A stretch of 64,000 nucleotides of DNA from Phyllobacterium sp. T1293 (GCF_020731415.2 NZ_CP088274.1:124001-188000), one strand, 5' to 3'. Shown: positions 25,901-35,873, counted from the first letter of the stretch. Made by a program: numbers and translations. The notes: generated by a model from the sequence alone, not told the origin.

Positions 25901-26560
25901 GAGTACTGGCGAGAGATAAGCATCGATAACAGTAGTGTCGCCGCGCCCGACCAACTTGATCAGCGGTGACACCTCGTGGCTGACGGAAACCTGAGTAAAG
26001 CCCAGCTCGCGCGCAATCGCTGCAATGGCGGCCTCATGAGCCGGAAACTTGTAGGCATGCATGAAAACAATAGCGAGCGCGTCGTAACCCTCTTCCTTCA
26101 ATGCTTTCAGAGCCGTGCGCGCCTGCTGCTCATCAAAGGAAATTTCAACCGTGCCATCGGCCAGTACACGCTCGTTGATTTCGACAACCTGATCGTACAG
26201 TGCCTCCGCCTTGATGATCTCAGTGGCAAAGATGTTCTTGCGTTCCTGATAGCCAATGCGAAGAGCATCGCGAAAGCCTTTTGTGGTGATCAGCGCGAGG
26301 CGCTCGCCCTTGCGTTCGAGCAAAGCATTTGTCGCAACGGTCGTGCCCATACGCACTTCGCCGATAAGTCCGGAGGGGATAGCTTCGCCGGGCTTCAATC
26401 CCAGATGCAGGCGAATGCCTTGTACAGCGGCATCCTTGTAAGCATCAGGGTTCTCGGACAGTACCTTGCGGGCATGGAGTTTGCCTTGCGGATCACGGCC
26501 GATGACATCAGTGAACGTGCCGCCACGGTCGACCCAGAAATCCCAGCTTCCCATGCTCAT
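22943..26560 (-). CDS. Fused hydantoinase A/B (5-oxoprolinase-type) hydrolase
   Basis: A 1205-residue ATP-dependent cyclic-amide hydrolase in which the HyuA-like half (about 1-680) and HyuB-like half (about 690-1205) are joined, the architecture of 5-oxoprolinase. HyuA motifs are [13 protein letters not shown] at the N-terminus, [15 protein letters not shown] and [14 protein letters not shown] (actin-like ATPase fold). The HyuB half starts around [20 protein letters not shown] and includes HLGSMDASV and [12 protein letters not shown] at 26560 has AGAGGAG upstream; the reading from 26605 adds 15 unlikely residues. It is divergent from a winged-helix regulator and peptide transporter, which fits pyroglutamate or hydantoin use, but N-methylhydantoin or acetophenone-carboxylase-like activity cannot be excluded. 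Confidence 0.9.
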   Translation of the reverse strand: MSMGSWDFWVDRGGTFTDVIGRDPQGKLHARKVLSENPDAYKDAAVQGIRLHLGLKPGEAIPSGLIGEVRMGTTVATNALLERKGERLALITTKGFRDALRIGYQERKNIFATEIIKAEALYDQVVEINERVLADGTVEISFDEQQARTALKALKEEGYDALAIVFMHAYKFPAHEAAIAAIARELGFTQVSVSHEVSPLIKLVGRGDTTVIDAYLSPVLRRYVAQVSKELDIARTGARVMFMMSSGGLTAADMFQGKDAILSGPAGGVVGLARTGEEAGFPNVIGFDMGGTSTDVAHFDGEYERAFETEVAGVRVRAPMMLIHTVAAGGGSILHFDAGRFRVGPDSAGANPGPACYRNGGPLAVTDANVMVGKLLPEFFPPIFGPDQNEPLDVDVVKARFTELANRIGDGRSPEDVADGFIRIAVANMVEAIKKISVQRGYDVTRYALSCFGGAGGQHACLVADALGMKSILVHPMSGLLSAYGMGLADIRATRQKALGVALDPAAPAPLAVLAEELQHECLAELYAQGIAESEISSIVRAHIRYAGTDTVLAVEATFPEHDDISRMRREFEILHKRRFGFVAENKALVIDAVEVETVGGGAGQAETSVDATATGEPDIVRRNSFYSQGSAQDAAVVLRDAMKPGQRLAGPAIIIEPNQTIVIEDGWQAELTAKDHIVLKRIKALPDRSAIGTKADPVMLEIFNNLFMSIAEQMGVTLQNTAYSVNIKERLDFSCAVFDAEGNLVANAPHMPVHLGSMDASVAAAIRENPVIHPGDVFLINAPYNGGTHLPDLTVCTPVFDDAGTTIRFWVASRGHHADIGGIAPGSMSPLATTIEEEGVYIDNFKLIDRGRFCEEELAALLTGARYPVRTLLQNVNDLKAQVAANEKGVAELRKMISHFGEDVVEAYMGHVQDNAAESVRRVLDQLQDGRFTYEMDQGCSIVVNISVDKAAREVTVDFTGTSEQRADNFNAPRPVTRAAVLYVFRTLVQSDIPMNAGCLRPIHIIVPEGTMLSPEYPAAVVAGNVEVSQAVTNCLFGAVGAQAAAQGTMNNLTFGNDQYQYYETICSGAPAGPGYNGADAIHTHMTNSRLTDPEILETRFPVVLEDFHIRPNSGGKGKWSAGNGTKRTIRAQEKLDFAILSGHRRVAPFGLKGGEPGQTGTNAVRRKDGRVEELQGCAHTVLEAGEAFVIVTPTGGGYGKPEN

Positions 26561-26624
26561 CCTGCACTCCTCTTGCTCGACTGCCACATTTGTAAGCATG
26601 CCCAATTAATAGACTATAGCGTCG

Positions 26625-26639
26625 TTGACAATATGTCGA
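26625..26639. promoter_or_regulatory. Imperfect palindrome between oxoprolinase and regulator genes
   Basis: TTGACA-ATA-TGTCGA is a 15-bp dyad with one mismatch in the 120-base divergent region. Its centre is 49 bases before the regulator ATG. It is a plausible operator for the adjacent winged-helix protein; TTGACA may also serve as a -35 hexamer. Confidence 0.45.
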
Positions 26640-26680
26640 TAAAATGATGATATAAATTCGTCAAGGTGGAGGCAAGAAGA

Positions 26681-27268
26681 ATGACGACTGGTCCCAAAGA
26701 CCACACGACGGCGGATATTGAACAGTTTGCAACGGCACTGCCGAAGCATCTGAAACCTGTTTCTTCGATTGGCCCTATCGTATCGTCAGCACATCTTGCC
26801 GAGGGCGGTTCGCCCGGTCTTTCCGAAGTCGAATACGGTATGATTCTCGCTTCCCATGCCTTTTCCCGCTGGATGGTGCGCTGCATGGCCGCCGCCGGAT
26901 TGCCGGGCCTTTCGGCCACAGAAATTCTCATCCTTCACTCTGTCCGGCATCGCGGACGCGAAAAAAAGCTTGCCGACATCTGTCTTGTTCTTGATATCGA
27001 AGACACGCACGTGGCCACTTACGCTATCCGCAAGCTGGAAGCCGCCGGACTTGTCACCACGGGCAAGGCAGCCAAGGAAAAGACCATCAAGATCACCAAT
27101 AAGGGCGCTGACGCCTGCACGCGTTACGCCCAGATTCGCGAGCGCCTGTTCGTCGCATCAACAATCAATGCGCGGCCTGCCGAAGATACGCTCTCGGAAA
27201 TCGCCGCCGTATTGCGCTTCCTTTCGGGTGCCTATGACCAGGCGGCTCGTGCCGCCACTACTCTTTAA
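26681..27268 (+). CDS. Winged-helix (MarR-like) transcriptional regulator
   Basis: A 195-residue DNA-binding protein. The winged-helix core lies at about 70-150: LSATEILILHSVRHRGREKKLADICLVLDIEDTHVATYAIRKLEAAGLV is a MarR-type helix-turn-helix, followed by a basic wing (TGKAAKEKTIKITNKG). The ATG at 26681 has GGAGG 8 bases upstream; GTG at 26666 would begin inside that site. The gene is divergent from the oxoprolinase gene and 15 bases ahead of the ABC transporter ATPase gene, so it probably controls both. The effector is unknown. Confidence 0.85.
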   Translation: MTTGPKDHTTADIEQFATALPKHLKPVSSIGPIVSSAHLAEGGSPGLSEVEYGMILASHAFSRWMVRCMAAAGLPGLSATEILILHSVRHRGREKKLADICLVLDIEDTHVATYAIRKLEAAGLVTTGKAAKEKTIKITNKGADACTRYAQIRERLFVASTINARPAEDTLSEIAAVLRFLSGAYDQAARAATTL

Positions 27269-27283
27269 TACAAGGATTGTTGC

Positions 27284-29116
27284 GTGACCGGTGATCTCTC
27301 TCCTCCGCTATTGGCCGTGGACAATCTTTCCGTTGAGTTTGGTCCGTCAAGGGTTGTGGAGAACCTGAGCTTTTCCGTGCGGGCGGGGCGCACTCTTGCC
27401 ATCGTCGGAGAATCCGGGTCGGGTAAGTCCGTCACCTCGCTTTCCGTTATGCGGCTGGCTGACATGATGGGCGGGCAATTTCCGACGGGTCAGGTGCTGT
27501 TCGAAAGCCGCAAGGGGAGGATTGACCTCACCACCGCAACGCAAAAAACCATGCGCGGTATTCGCGGCAAGGAGATCGCCATGATCTTCCAGGAGCCAAT
27601 GACCTCGCTCAATCCTGTATTCACCATCGGCGACCAGATTGCCGAAGTTCTCGTTCTGCATGAGGCCATGTCCAAGCCAGCCGCCCTAACTGAAGCCAAG
27701 AGGCTGTTGGACATGGTGCGTCTGCCGGATGCAGCTGACTTGCTCGGGCGCTATCCGCACCAGCTGTCCGGCGGCATGCGTCAGCGCGTCATGATTGCCA
27801 TGGCCCTTGCGTGCCGTCCGAAACTGCTGATCGCCGATGAGCCGACGACAGCGCTTGACGTGACGATACAGGCGCAGATTCTGAACATCATCCGTGAACT
27901 GCAGGCCGAACTTGGTATGGCTGTGATCTTCATCACCCATGACATGGGTGTTGTTGCAGAGATGGCCGACGACGTGGTGGTTATGTGGAAGGGCAAGAAG
28001 GTCGAGGAAGGCCCGGTTGCCGATATTTTTGCCAAGCCGCAACATCCCTATACGCAGACATTGCTTGCGGCGGTGCCAAAGCTTGGCAGTATGACCGGCG
28101 AGGAATTTCCGAAACGTCTCCCGCTTACAATTATGGATGGCGGCACACCATGTCTTGTCGGTGCTGAGCACATCCAGAATACGGCTCGTTATGGCCTTCC
28201 GCCGATTCTTTCGGTGCGCGACCTCGTTACCCGGTTCAACATCAAGAAGGGCATTTTTGGCGGCGTCACCCACCGGGTGCATGCAGTTGAAAAAGTATCT
28301 TTCGATATTCATCCCGGCGAGACTTTGGCACTTGTCGGCGAATCCGGTTCTGGAAAGTCGACCATCGGGCGAACGATCCAGCAATTACAAAAGGAAACCT
28401 CAGGCACGATCCTCTTTGATGGCCGTCCCGTTTCCGCCATGAACAGGAATGAGCAGCAAAAACTGCGGCAGGAAATTCAGTATATTTTCCAGGACCCATT
28501 CGCCTCGCTTGATCCGCGCAAAACTGTCGGCTTTTCCATTGCCGAACCAATCCGCACCCACGGGCTCATCGACGGTAGCAAACCGATCCAGAAGCGCGTC
28601 GACGAGTTGCTGGAACGCGTCGGGCTAACGAGCGCCCATGCCTCCCGTTATCCGCATGAATTCTCTGGGGGACAGCGCCAACGCGTCTGCATTGCCCGCG
28701 CGCTTGCTTCCAATCCGAAACTGATCATCGCCGATGAAGCCCTGTCAGCGCTCGATGTGTCCATTCAGGCACAAATCCTCAACCTGTTCATGGAATTGCA
28801 GGAACAGCAGGGGCTTTCCTATCTTTTCATCAGCCACGACATGGCGGTGGTCGAAAAAATGAGCCACCGGGTGGCAGTCCTTTATCTGGGGCAGGTGGTC
28901 GAAATCGGCACTCGCCAGCAAATCTTTGAAACACCTGCACATCCCTACACCCAGCGCCTTTTATCGGCAGTACCGGTGGCCGATCCGGGCCGCACGCGAA
29001 ACCGCATCATGCTGGAGGGTGAAATACCAAGCCCCATCCGCCGTGTTGGCGATGAACCCAAGATTTTCGAACGGAAGGAAATTGCGCCCGGTCATTTTGT
29101 GGCAAGTGCAGCCTGA
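27284..29116 (+). CDS. Dipeptide/oligopeptide ABC transporter, fused double ATPase
   Basis: A 610-residue protein joining two ATPase domains that are usually separate DppD and DppF proteins. Domain 1 (about 5-280) has [28 protein letters not shown] and [17 protein letters not shown]. Domain 2 (about 310-600) has [29 protein letters not shown] and [17 protein letters not shown]. Note EALSALD in place of EPTSALD; the catalytic Glu is kept. Each domain ends with the HPYTQ(T/R)LL segment of peptide importers. It starts with GTG, 15 bases after the regulator gene, and precedes the binding protein and permeases. It energises import of the operon's substrate. Confidence 0.93.
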   Translation: MTGDLSPPLLAVDNLSVEFGPSRVVENLSFSVRAGRTLAIVGESGSGKSVTSLSVMRLADMMGGQFPTGQVLFESRKGRIDLTTATQKTMRGIRGKEIAMIFQEPMTSLNPVFTIGDQIAEVLVLHEAMSKPAALTEAKRLLDMVRLPDAADLLGRYPHQLSGGMRQRVMIAMALACRPKLLIADEPTTALDVTIQAQILNIIRELQAELGMAVIFITHDMGVVAEMADDVVVMWKGKKVEEGPVADIFAKPQHPYTQTLLAAVPKLGSMTGEEFPKRLPLTIMDGGTPCLVGAEHIQNTARYGLPPILSVRDLVTRFNIKKGIFGGVTHRVHAVEKVSFDIHPGETLALVGESGSGKSTIGRTIQQLQKETSGTILFDGRPVSAMNRNEQQKLRQEIQYIFQDPFASLDPRKTVGFSIAEPIRTHGLIDGSKPIQKRVDELLERVGLTSAHASRYPHEFSGGQRQRVCIARALASNPKLIIADEALSALDVSIQAQILNLFMELQEQQGLSYLFISHDMAVVEKMSHRVAVLYLGQVVEIGTRQQIFETPAHPYTQRLLSAVPVADPGRTRNRIMLEGEIPSPIRRVGDEPKIFERKEIAPGHFVASAA

Positions 29117-29155
29117 ACCGTTTCCAACAAGACTGATTATAAAGAGGAGAAAACA

Positions 29156-30691
29156 ATGACAAACAAAAAATGGGGAATACATGCAGCGTTGCTGGCGCTG
29201 GGTCTGGCAGGAACAGCTTTGCTCGCTGGGCCAGCAGCGGCAGCGGGTACGCTGACCATTTCATCACCGCAGGACCCCGGCAGCTGGGACCCGATCGATA
29301 CATTTCTCGTCAACTGGGCTTCCGTCGCCACCAATATCTATGATGGCCTGACCTATCGCGGCCCTGATTTGAAGCTGGCTCCCGGCCTTGCCACCGCCTG
29401 GGAAGAACTCGACGAAGGCAAGCGCATCCGCTTTACCCTGCGCGAAGGCGTAAAATTCCATGATGGTGAACCCTTCAATGCGGAAGCCGTCAAATTCACC
29501 TTTGACCGTCTGCTTGGTGAAGAAGGCAAGAAGGGGCCACAGCGTTCCAACTATGCCGCTATCGAGAGCGTAGAAATTATCGACGCCAAGACCGTCGATT
29601 TTCACCTGAAGGCGCCGGACCCGGTCCTTTTGACCAAGCTTGCCGGTTACGGTGCGATGATCGTGCCGCCGAAATACATTCAGGAAAAGGGTGATGACTA
29701 TTTCAACGCCCACCCTGTCGGCACGGGTCCGTTCAAGTTTGTGTCCTACGAGCCGAAGATCGGCATCAAGCTGGAAGCCTTTGCCGATCATTGGGGCGGC
29801 GCACCGAAACTCTCCAATCTTGAATATCGCTTCATTGCGGAACCTGCCACCGCCGTTGCCGAATTGCAGGCCGGACGCGTTGATCTCGTCATCCCACCAA
29901 CCATTCCTGTTGGAATGATCCCAACCATTCAGGCCGACCCGAAGCTTGAAGTCGCGAGCACAGCCGGTCCTACCGTCTATGCCCTGCGCTTTAATACCAA
30001 AAGCGGGCCAACTGCCGACGAACGGGTGCGTAAAGCGCTGATCCTCGGTGTTGACCGCGATGCCATTATCCAGTCGATTCTCGCAGGACAGGCATCACCT
30101 ATTGCCAGCTTTCAAGGCGCGCTGTCCTTTGGCAACGACCCCACGATGAAGCCATTGCCCTATGATCCGGAAAAGGCGAAAGCCTTGCTAAAGGAGGCTG
30201 GCATTGCAGCAGGCACCACATTGCAGATTGATGTGCGCGGCAATGACACAACATTCAACGAAGTGTCACAGGCCATTGCCAGCTACCTTCAGGTCATCGG
30301 CATTACAGTGACGATCAAACCTTACGAGACCAACGTCTTGCTCAACGACATTATCCCGGCTGGCAAGACAGGCGCGATGTTCGAGCAGGCATGGGGTGGC
30401 TGGACGCTCGATTACGATAATACCGCCTATTCAATGTATCACTCAGGTGAGAAGTGGAACCCCTATGACAGTGATGCCAAGCTGGATGCGTTGCTGGAAT
30501 CCCAACGCTCCATCACTGATCGGGCCAAGCGCGAGGAAATCCTCAAATCCATCGCCCACTACACGGCAGATCGCGCACTGGAAATGCCGCTCTTCAACTA
30601 CAACGCGATTTTCGGCGTCAACAAGCGCGTGAAGAATTTCGTCCCTGTTCCCGATAGCCGCCTGCGGCTCACGGATGTCACGGTCGAATAA
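29156..30691 (+). CDS. ABC transporter periplasmic substrate-binding protein (family 5)
   Basis: A 511-residue solute-binding protein for peptides or related solutes. A signal peptide of about 31 residues ends GPAAAAG. Family 5 hallmarks follow: SPQDPGSWDPIDT, the VYDGL-like NIYDGLTYRGPDLKLAPGLATAWEE, and GVKFHDGEPFNAEAVKFTFDRL. There is no lipobox. A strong AAGAGGAG site precedes the ATG. It lies 39 bases after the ATPase gene and before two permease genes. The ligand is not readable from sequence; neighbouring hydrolases suggest small peptides or cyclic amino acid derivatives. Confidence 0.93.
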   Translation: MTNKKWGIHAALLALGLAGTALLAGPAAAAGTLTISSPQDPGSWDPIDTFLVNWASVATNIYDGLTYRGPDLKLAPGLATAWEELDEGKRIRFTLREGVKFHDGEPFNAEAVKFTFDRLLGEEGKKGPQRSNYAAIESVEIIDAKTVDFHLKAPDPVLLTKLAGYGAMIVPPKYIQEKGDDYFNAHPVGTGPFKFVSYEPKIGIKLEAFADHWGGAPKLSNLEYRFIAEPATAVAELQAGRVDLVIPPTIPVGMIPTIQADPKLEVASTAGPTVYALRFNTKSGPTADERVRKALILGVDRDAIIQSILAGQASPIASFQGALSFGNDPTMKPLPYDPEKAKALLKEAGIAAGTTLQIDVRGNDTTFNEVSQAIASYLQVIGITVTIKPYETNVLLNDIIPAGKTGAMFEQAWGGWTLDYDNTAYSMYHSGEKWNPYDSDAKLDALLESQRSITDRAKREEILKSIAHYTADRALEMPLFNYNAIFGVNKRVKNFVPVPDSRLRLTDVTVE

Positions 30692-30744
30692 TGGCAGAGG
30701 CCTGTCGCCACCGGGCGGCAGGCCATTGATTGAAGGATAGAGAC

Positions 30745-31668
30745 GTGGCTGGTTTTCTGATCAAACGGTTTTTGCAGGCGATATTTGTCGTCATTGTTGT
30801 GACGTTCATCGTGGCATTTGCCATCCGCCTTACCGGCGATCCGGCATTGATGCTCACACAAGGGGCGGGCAGTGTCACCGAAGATGACCTTATTCGCATT
30901 CGTGAAGCTCTCGGCCTTAACCAGCCATTCCTGGCGCAATATTTCGGATTCCTGAAAGGATTGTTCACCCTCGATTTCGGCCGCAGTTTCCTTGGCGGAA
31001 CCAAAGTCTCCACTCTGCTCGCAGCCGCATTGCCCGCCACACTGCTTCTGGCGTTCTCTTCTCTCATCGTTTCGATCGCCATTTCCATTCCACTGGGCAT
31101 CAAGGCGGCAACATCGCGCGGCAAATGGGCGGATCAGCTTATCCGCATTCTTTCGCTCGTCGGCCTGTCCTTTCCGAATTTCTGGCTGGCGCTGATGCTG
31201 GTGCTGCTGTTCGCAATCACATTGAAATGGCTGCCGCCCAGTGGCATGAGCGGCTTTGAAAGCTTCATCATGCCCGCCGTCACCATGGGCATTATCCTGA
31301 CAGCCACCAATGTGCGACTGGTGCGCACGGCCATGCTGGAAACGCTCAGCGCACAATATATCATGGTCGCCCGCGCCAAGGGTCTCAGTGAGAATGTCGT
31401 GCTTTACAAGCATGCGCTACGCAATTGCGCCATTCCGCTGATCACCTATTTTGGCTTGCAGTTCGGGGGCCTTCTCGGTGGTATCGTCGTGGTCGAGCGC
31501 GTTTTCAACTGGCCGGGTCTCGGCACACTGGCATTCGATGCGGTCGGCGCGCGTGATTATCCCGTGCTACAGGCGGTCATCACAGTCCTTTCCCTGATGA
31601 TCATTGGCGTCAACCTTCTCGTCGACATTGCCTATGGCCTTGTCGATCCGCGTATCCGGACGGAGTAA
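30745..31668 (+). CDS. Peptide-type ABC transporter permease (DppB-like)
   Basis: A 307-residue inner-membrane permease. It begins MAGFLIKRFLQAIFVVIVVTF, the first helix typical of DppB, then the ITGDPA-like RLTGDPALML loop. The C-terminal EAA loop RAKGLSENVVLYKHALRNCAIPLIT couples to the ATPase. Six helices are evident. GTG at 30745 was chosen because AAGGA lies 7-8 bases upstream, whereas the TTG at 30730 begins in that site. It precedes the second permease by 4 bases. Confidence 0.93.
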   Translation: MAGFLIKRFLQAIFVVIVVTFIVAFAIRLTGDPALMLTQGAGSVTEDDLIRIREALGLNQPFLAQYFGFLKGLFTLDFGRSFLGGTKVSTLLAAALPATLLLAFSSLIVSIAISIPLGIKAATSRGKWADQLIRILSLVGLSFPNFWLALMLVLLFAITLKWLPPSGMSGFESFIMPAVTMGIILTATNVRLVRTAMLETLSAQYIMVARAKGLSENVVLYKHALRNCAIPLITYFGLQFGGLLGGIVVVERVFNWPGLGTLAFDAVGARDYPVLQAVITVLSLMIIGVNLLVDIAYGLVDPRIRTE

Positions 31669-31672
31669 GCCC

Positions 31673-32527
31673 ATGTCTGTCACAACGACAACTCCTCGAT
31701 TTGCGCGGTTCCGCAATCTGGAATTCATCCTCGGCGCTTTGCTCGCAGGGGGCATGTGCCTTGCGGTCATCTTCTCCAGTGTCATCTTTCCCGGCGGCGC
31801 TGAAAAGATCGACCTGATGGCACGGCTGCTCCCACCCTTCGTCAAATGGACACATCCGTTTGGCACCGATCCACTCGGCCGTGACGTGCTGGCGCGTGTC
31901 ATCACCGGCGGTAAGATTTCCCTGCAGGTAGGTTTTATCTCCGTGGCCGGTGCCGTCGTCATCGGCGTCGTGATGGGCCTGATCTCGGGCTATTACAGGG
32001 GCTTCTGGGATATGGTGGTCATGCGCTTTGCCGATGTGCAACTGGCTATGCCGTTTATCCTTCTTGCCATCACCTTCATTGCCATTGCAGGTGGCGGGCT
32101 CACCAACATGATCATCCTGCTGATCGTGTCGCAATGGGTGCAATATGCCCGGCTGGTACGCGGTTCGGTGTTATCCCTGCGCGATCGCGAATTTATCCTC
32201 TCGGCCCGTGCCATTGGCGTGAAGGATTATCGCATTCTGTTCCAGCATCTGCTGCCCAATCTCATCGGCCCGGTCATCGTGCTGATGACGCTCAACGTTG
32301 CCACCAACATTCTGCTCGAAAGCAGCCTGACATTTCTTGGCCTCGGCGTTGATCCACTTATTCCGAGTTGGGGTGGCATGCTGGCTGACGGGCGCACCTA
32401 TTTGCAGAATGCCTGGTGGGTCAGTGTGTTTCCCGGCCTCGCTATCCTCCTGACCGTACTTGGTCTCAATCTTCTGGGTGACTGGCTGCGCGACAGCCTT
32501 GATCCCACCGGAAGAACATCGCGCTAA
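31673..32527 (+). CDS. Peptide-type ABC transporter permease (DppC-like)
   Basis: A 284-residue second permease. After an N-terminal cytoplasmic stretch and first helix it shows HPFGTDPLGRDVLARVITGGKISL, the DppC signature, and the EAA loop SARAIGVKDYRILFQHLLPNLIGPVIV. SLTFLGLGVDPLIPSWGGML is the conserved end segment. ATG at 31673 lies 4 bases after the first permease stop; earlier in-frame codons overlap the upstream gene. It completes the importer with the fused ATPase and binding protein. Confidence 0.93.
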   Translation: MSVTTTTPRFARFRNLEFILGALLAGGMCLAVIFSSVIFPGGAEKIDLMARLLPPFVKWTHPFGTDPLGRDVLARVITGGKISLQVGFISVAGAVVIGVVMGLISGYYRGFWDMVVMRFADVQLAMPFILLAITFIAIAGGGLTNMIILLIVSQWVQYARLVRGSVLSLRDREFILSARAIGVKDYRILFQHLLPNLIGPVIVLMTLNVATNILLESSLTFLGLGVDPLIPSWGGMLADGRTYLQNAWWVSVFPGLAILLTVLGLNLLGDWLRDSLDPTGRTSR

Positions 32528-32543
32528 TCAACAGTGAATCGAA

Positions 32544-34274
32544 ATGACAGTCATTTATGAAGGCGGTTTTGACCGCACCCTCGATCAGCTCCTTAACACT
32601 TACGGCAAGACTGCCGCGCGCGGCACCCGTTTTGAAGCATGGCTGTTCGAGGACGCGCCGAGCCGCCGAGCCGCCGAGGAAAAGCTGGCCGCTTTTGGTG
32701 TTGAGGCCCGCTTGCGTAGCGGTTACAAGCCGCTACTGCATTTCTTCCTTGAAGAGGTGGATTTGGATGCCCTGAAGAGCATCTCCATCGCCTATCCCGT
32801 GCATGAGAACTGTGCGCAAAACCGCTTTCTACTGGAGGCCTATCCGCTGGCTGCCCTGACCGGGACGGCGGAATTGCGTTTCGAAATGGAAAGCAGCGCT
32901 CCATTCACCTATGACGTGGCATTGGTTTACAAGGATGGCAGCAAGGCAGAACATAAGGTTTTCGCACCAAACCGTATTCATACGGATTTCATTGGTGAAA
33001 CCCTTGTCTCGCCCACAGGCTGGATCAAACTGAATGGCGCGTTTGAAGGCACAAGGCTTGAAACGGACTATGAAGCTCTGTTTGCGACCGCCATGCGCAC
33101 GGTAATTGATCACGATTGGGGCAGCACCGAGCCCTATTTCGATGAGCTGAATATCCGCGCGACGCTTGCCATTGCCGACCAGCCATTGCCTTTCGGGGAC
33201 GAGGTCATCAGTCTGCGTGAAGCGCTGCACGAGGACTTCTATTTTTCGCTGCTTGAAGTATTCCAGAAAAAATCTGGCCGCCCGCTGGGTGATCGCGGCT
33301 TGCAGCCGGGACATATCGTTCCTGAAATTATTGAAGGTGCGGGAGCGCCTACACTGCGGATCGAAACGCGTCAGCTTTATACAGTGGAAGCGAAAGGTGG
33401 ACTTCAGCCGTTGGCAACAGCCCACGCACCCATTTTCGTTGAGCAGGTTCGCGCGGAACTCGCCAAGATCAACGGCGAAATCTTGGAGGCGCAGTCCCGT
33501 GCCGGGAGGGCGGTTCAAGCCCGCTATCACAAGGGAACCGACGCTGCTGTCATGATCAGCGGCGGCCAGCACCCGAATGAATCAACAGGCATTGTCGGTG
33601 CCCTGCGCAGTGCCTTGGCGCTTGCCAAACGTCCCGGCGCGCACTTCACCGTTTCACCACTGGAAAATCCGGATGGTTATGCGTTGCATCAACGCCTTCG
33701 CGCTGACAATCCCCGGCATATGCACCATGCGGCTCGCTATACGGCGCTTGGTGATGATCTGGAATACCGCACTGGCACCGAGTTGCGCGAGAAGGCAATC
33801 CGCGTTGAGGCACAGCGCCTGAGCGGCGCACAATTGCATATCAATCTGCATGGCTATCCCGCCCATGAATGGACCCGCCCACTATCCGGCTATGTGCCGC
33901 GCGGCTTTGCCATGTGGACCCTGCCAAAGGGCTTTTTCCTGATTATGCGGCATCGGGAGGGATGGGAAGAACGGGCCGAGCGTTTCATGGATTTGGTGAC
34001 AAAACGGCTGGCAGCAGTACCGGGACTTGTTGCCTTTAATAATGAGCAGATCAGGCTTTATGAAATCCACGCGGGCGAAACCGGCTTTCGCATTATCAAT
34101 GGCTTTCCCTGCATGATCTCTGTCGATAGCAGACACGACGTTCCCCTTACATTGATCACTGAATACCCTGATGAGACCATCTATGACGAGGCCTTCATTG
34201 CTGGACATACGGCACAGATGGAGACGGTTCTCGCAGCTTACGACGCGTTTCAGATTATCGAAGCGCTGGCTTAA
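32544..34274 (+). CDS. M14-type zinc carboxypeptidase-like metallopeptidase
   Basis: A 576-residue protein with a C-terminal M14-like catalytic domain (about 320-560). Zinc-site motif GGQHPNEST gives His343 and Glu346, NPDGY (about 375-379) is the typical M14 loop, and the third ligand is probably His436 in LHINLHGYP. ITEYPDETIY near the end could carry the catalytic Glu. The first 310 residues, including the alternating-strand region 100-170, are not assigned. There is no signal peptide, so it should act in the cytoplasm on imported substrate. It lies 16 bases after the permease and ends the operon. The role in peptide or amide hydrolysis is inferred. Confidence 0.83.
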   Translation: MTVIYEGGFDRTLDQLLNTYGKTAARGTRFEAWLFEDAPSRRAAEEKLAAFGVEARLRSGYKPLLHFFLEEVDLDALKSISIAYPVHENCAQNRFLLEAYPLAALTGTAELRFEMESSAPFTYDVALVYKDGSKAEHKVFAPNRIHTDFIGETLVSPTGWIKLNGAFEGTRLETDYEALFATAMRTVIDHDWGSTEPYFDELNIRATLAIADQPLPFGDEVISLREALHEDFYFSLLEVFQKKSGRPLGDRGLQPGHIVPEIIEGAGAPTLRIETRQLYTVEAKGGLQPLATAHAPIFVEQVRAELAKINGEILEAQSRAGRAVQARYHKGTDAAVMISGGQHPNESTGIVGALRSALALAKRPGAHFTVSPLENPDGYALHQRLRADNPRHMHHAARYTALGDDLEYRTGTELREKAIRVEAQRLSGAQLHINLHGYPAHEWTRPLSGYVPRGFAMWTLPKGFFLIMRHREGWEERAERFMDLVTKRLAAVPGLVAFNNEQIRLYEIHAGETGFRIINGFPCMISVDSRHDVPLTLITEYPDETIYDEAFIAGHTAQMETVLAAYDAFQIIEALA

Positions 34275-34277
34275 CAG

Positions 34278-35084
34278 TCAGCGCTGATTGACCTCTTTGA
34301 GGAAGGCGAGCACAGCATTATTGAACAATTCCGGCCTTTGCAGCGGCGCGAAATGGCTAACGCCGGGGAGGGTGATTAAAGCTGCTCCCGGAATGCTCCG
34401 GGCAAGGTAGTCTGCATGTTCCGGCTTGATGAATTCATCATGCTCGCTCTGCACAATCGTGACAGGCACGCGAATAGCCGCCAAATCCTCAGCCATGTAA
34501 TTTGGTTCCGTCCCCATCATCAGACTGACCGCATCGACAAATGCCTGAAACGCATCTGGCGTAGCGGAGAGTTCGGCGTAGTCCCTGGAGTGGCGAGAAA
34601 AACACCTGTCAACAACCGGAGTAAGCACAAATTCTTTGGTGCCGCTTGGGTCCATATTGCAGCCGAAGAAGAAAACGCCATCCACACGATCAGGTGCCTT
34701 TGACGCAAGGACAAGAGCGATGCATGCGCCATCGCTCCAACCCACGAAAGCCGCTTTTTCAAGATGCAAAGTATCCATAACGGCCACAACATCCGATGCC
34801 ATCAATTCATAGGTATAGGGTCGTGAATCGCGTGTGCTGCGGCCATGTCCCCGACTGTCGATAACGATAGCGCGGTAGCCGGAACTGGTGAGTGCGGGTA
34901 TCTGGTAGCCCCAATTGCCACTATGGCCGAGGCCACCATGCAGCAGGATTACCGGAGCACCAGCCCCATAGGAAGCATACCAAATCTTGGCACCATCGTG
35001 TTCGATATGGCCTTGATCTGATGTTACCGGCAGAGGCACCGCACCATGAGCCTCAAAGCTCTTCAAATCGTCGTCGTGTTCCAT
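34278..35084 (-). CDS. Alpha/beta hydrolase at the end of the liv-type operon
   Basis: A 268-residue alpha/beta hydrolase. Motifs are LLHGGLGHSGNW (oxyanion region), DSRGHGRSTRD, the nucleophile elbow GWSDGA (Ser at about 119), an acidic residue in SEHDEFI (about 221) and the catalytic His in GVSHFAPLQRPE. The elbow has GWSDG instead of GxSxG with small residues only, as in many lactonase or C-C hydrolase relatives. ATG at 35084 has AGGGA upstream; TTG at 35117 is less likely. It lies 69 bases after livF on the same strand and may hydrolyse a transported ester or lactone. Its stop is 3 bases from that of the convergent M14 gene. Confidence 0.85.
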   Translation of the reverse strand: MEHDDDLKSFEAHGAVPLPVTSDQGHIEHDGAKIWYASYGAGAPVILLHGGLGHSGNWGYQIPALTSSGYRAIVIDSRGHGRSTRDSRPYTYELMASDVVAVMDTLHLEKAAFVGWSDGACIALVLASKAPDRVDGVFFFGCNMDPSGTKEFVLTPVVDRCFSRHSRDYAELSATPDAFQAFVDAVSLMMGTEPNYMAEDLAAIRVPVTIVQSEHDEFIKPEHADYLARSIPGAALITLPGVSHFAPLQRPELFNNAVLAFLKEVNQR

Positions 35085-35153
35085 TCTGATTGGTCCCTGC
35101 TGAGGAGCAAGATTCAAACAGCGCCTGACGACACTTGCAAGGAGGAAAATATT

Positions 35154-35873
35154 TCAGTGAGCCAGACTTGCGACACCAAGCAATTGATCAACAGTATCCC
35201 TGTCCTTCGATAGTTCATCGGATGAACCGTCCCAGACAATGCGACCCCGCTCGAGAATAATGACACGTTCGGCAAATTCCAGCGCGCTTTGAATACGCTG
35301 TTCGACCAGCAGAATCGTCATTTCGCCGCTTGAGGCAAGGCGCGAAAACGCAGCCATGAGTTCTTCACAGATGACAGGAGCAAGTCCTTCCAGCGGTTCG
35401 TCCAAAAGGAGTAGGGAAGGGCGGCCAAGAATGGTCCGCGCTGTCGACAACATCTGCTGCTCACCCCCCGATAGTTTCGAACCGGAGTTTGCCCGCCGCT
35501 CGTAGAGACGCGGGAACATGTCATAGGCTTCCTGCAATGCGCTGCGCGGCCTGCCTTTCAGCCCGACAAACAGGTTTTCCTCCACCGTCAGCGAGGGAAA
35601 AATAGCGCGCGATTGCGGTACAAAACCCAAACCGTTCCGGGCGCGGGCGGCGCTTTCCAGAGGAGTTAGATCGCTATCGCCGAGTTTGATGGATCCTTCG
35701 TAGCGTTTTGTCTGTCCCGCAAGCGTGGCAAACAATGTTGTCTTGCCGACGCCGTTACGGCCAAGCACGGCAACACGAGACCCGGCTTCAGCCGTGAAGG
35801 TGATGTTTTCAATGACCCGCGTCGGGCCATAACCCGCGCTGAGATTTTTGACTTCAAGCTGCGCTGCTGGCAT
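35154..35873 (-). CDS. Branched-chain-amino-acid-type ABC transporter ATPase (LivF-like)
   Basis: A 239-residue ATPase of the LivF type. Walker A is GRNGVGKTTLFATL, the signature is LSGGEQQMLSTARTIL, and Walker B is LLLLDEPLEGLAPVI, with the EGLAP that marks LivF proteins. The Q-loop is LGFVPQSRAIFP. ATG at 35873 has GGGAG 8 bases upstream; ATG at 35879 is an alternative. The start lies inside the end of the livG-like gene (about 20-base overlap), showing translational coupling. It is one of five transporter genes in a row. Confidence 0.92.
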   Translation of the reverse strand: MPAAQLEVKNLSAGYGPTRVIENITFTAEAGSRVAVLGRNGVGKTTLFATLAGQTKRYEGSIKLGDSDLTPLESAARARNGLGFVPQSRAIFPSLTVEENLFVGLKGRPRSALQEAYDMFPRLYERRANSGSKLSGGEQQMLSTARTILGRPSLLLLDEPLEGLAPVICEELMAAFSRLASSGEMTILLVEQRIQSALEFAERVIILERGRIVWDGSSDELSKDRDTVDQLLGVASLAH

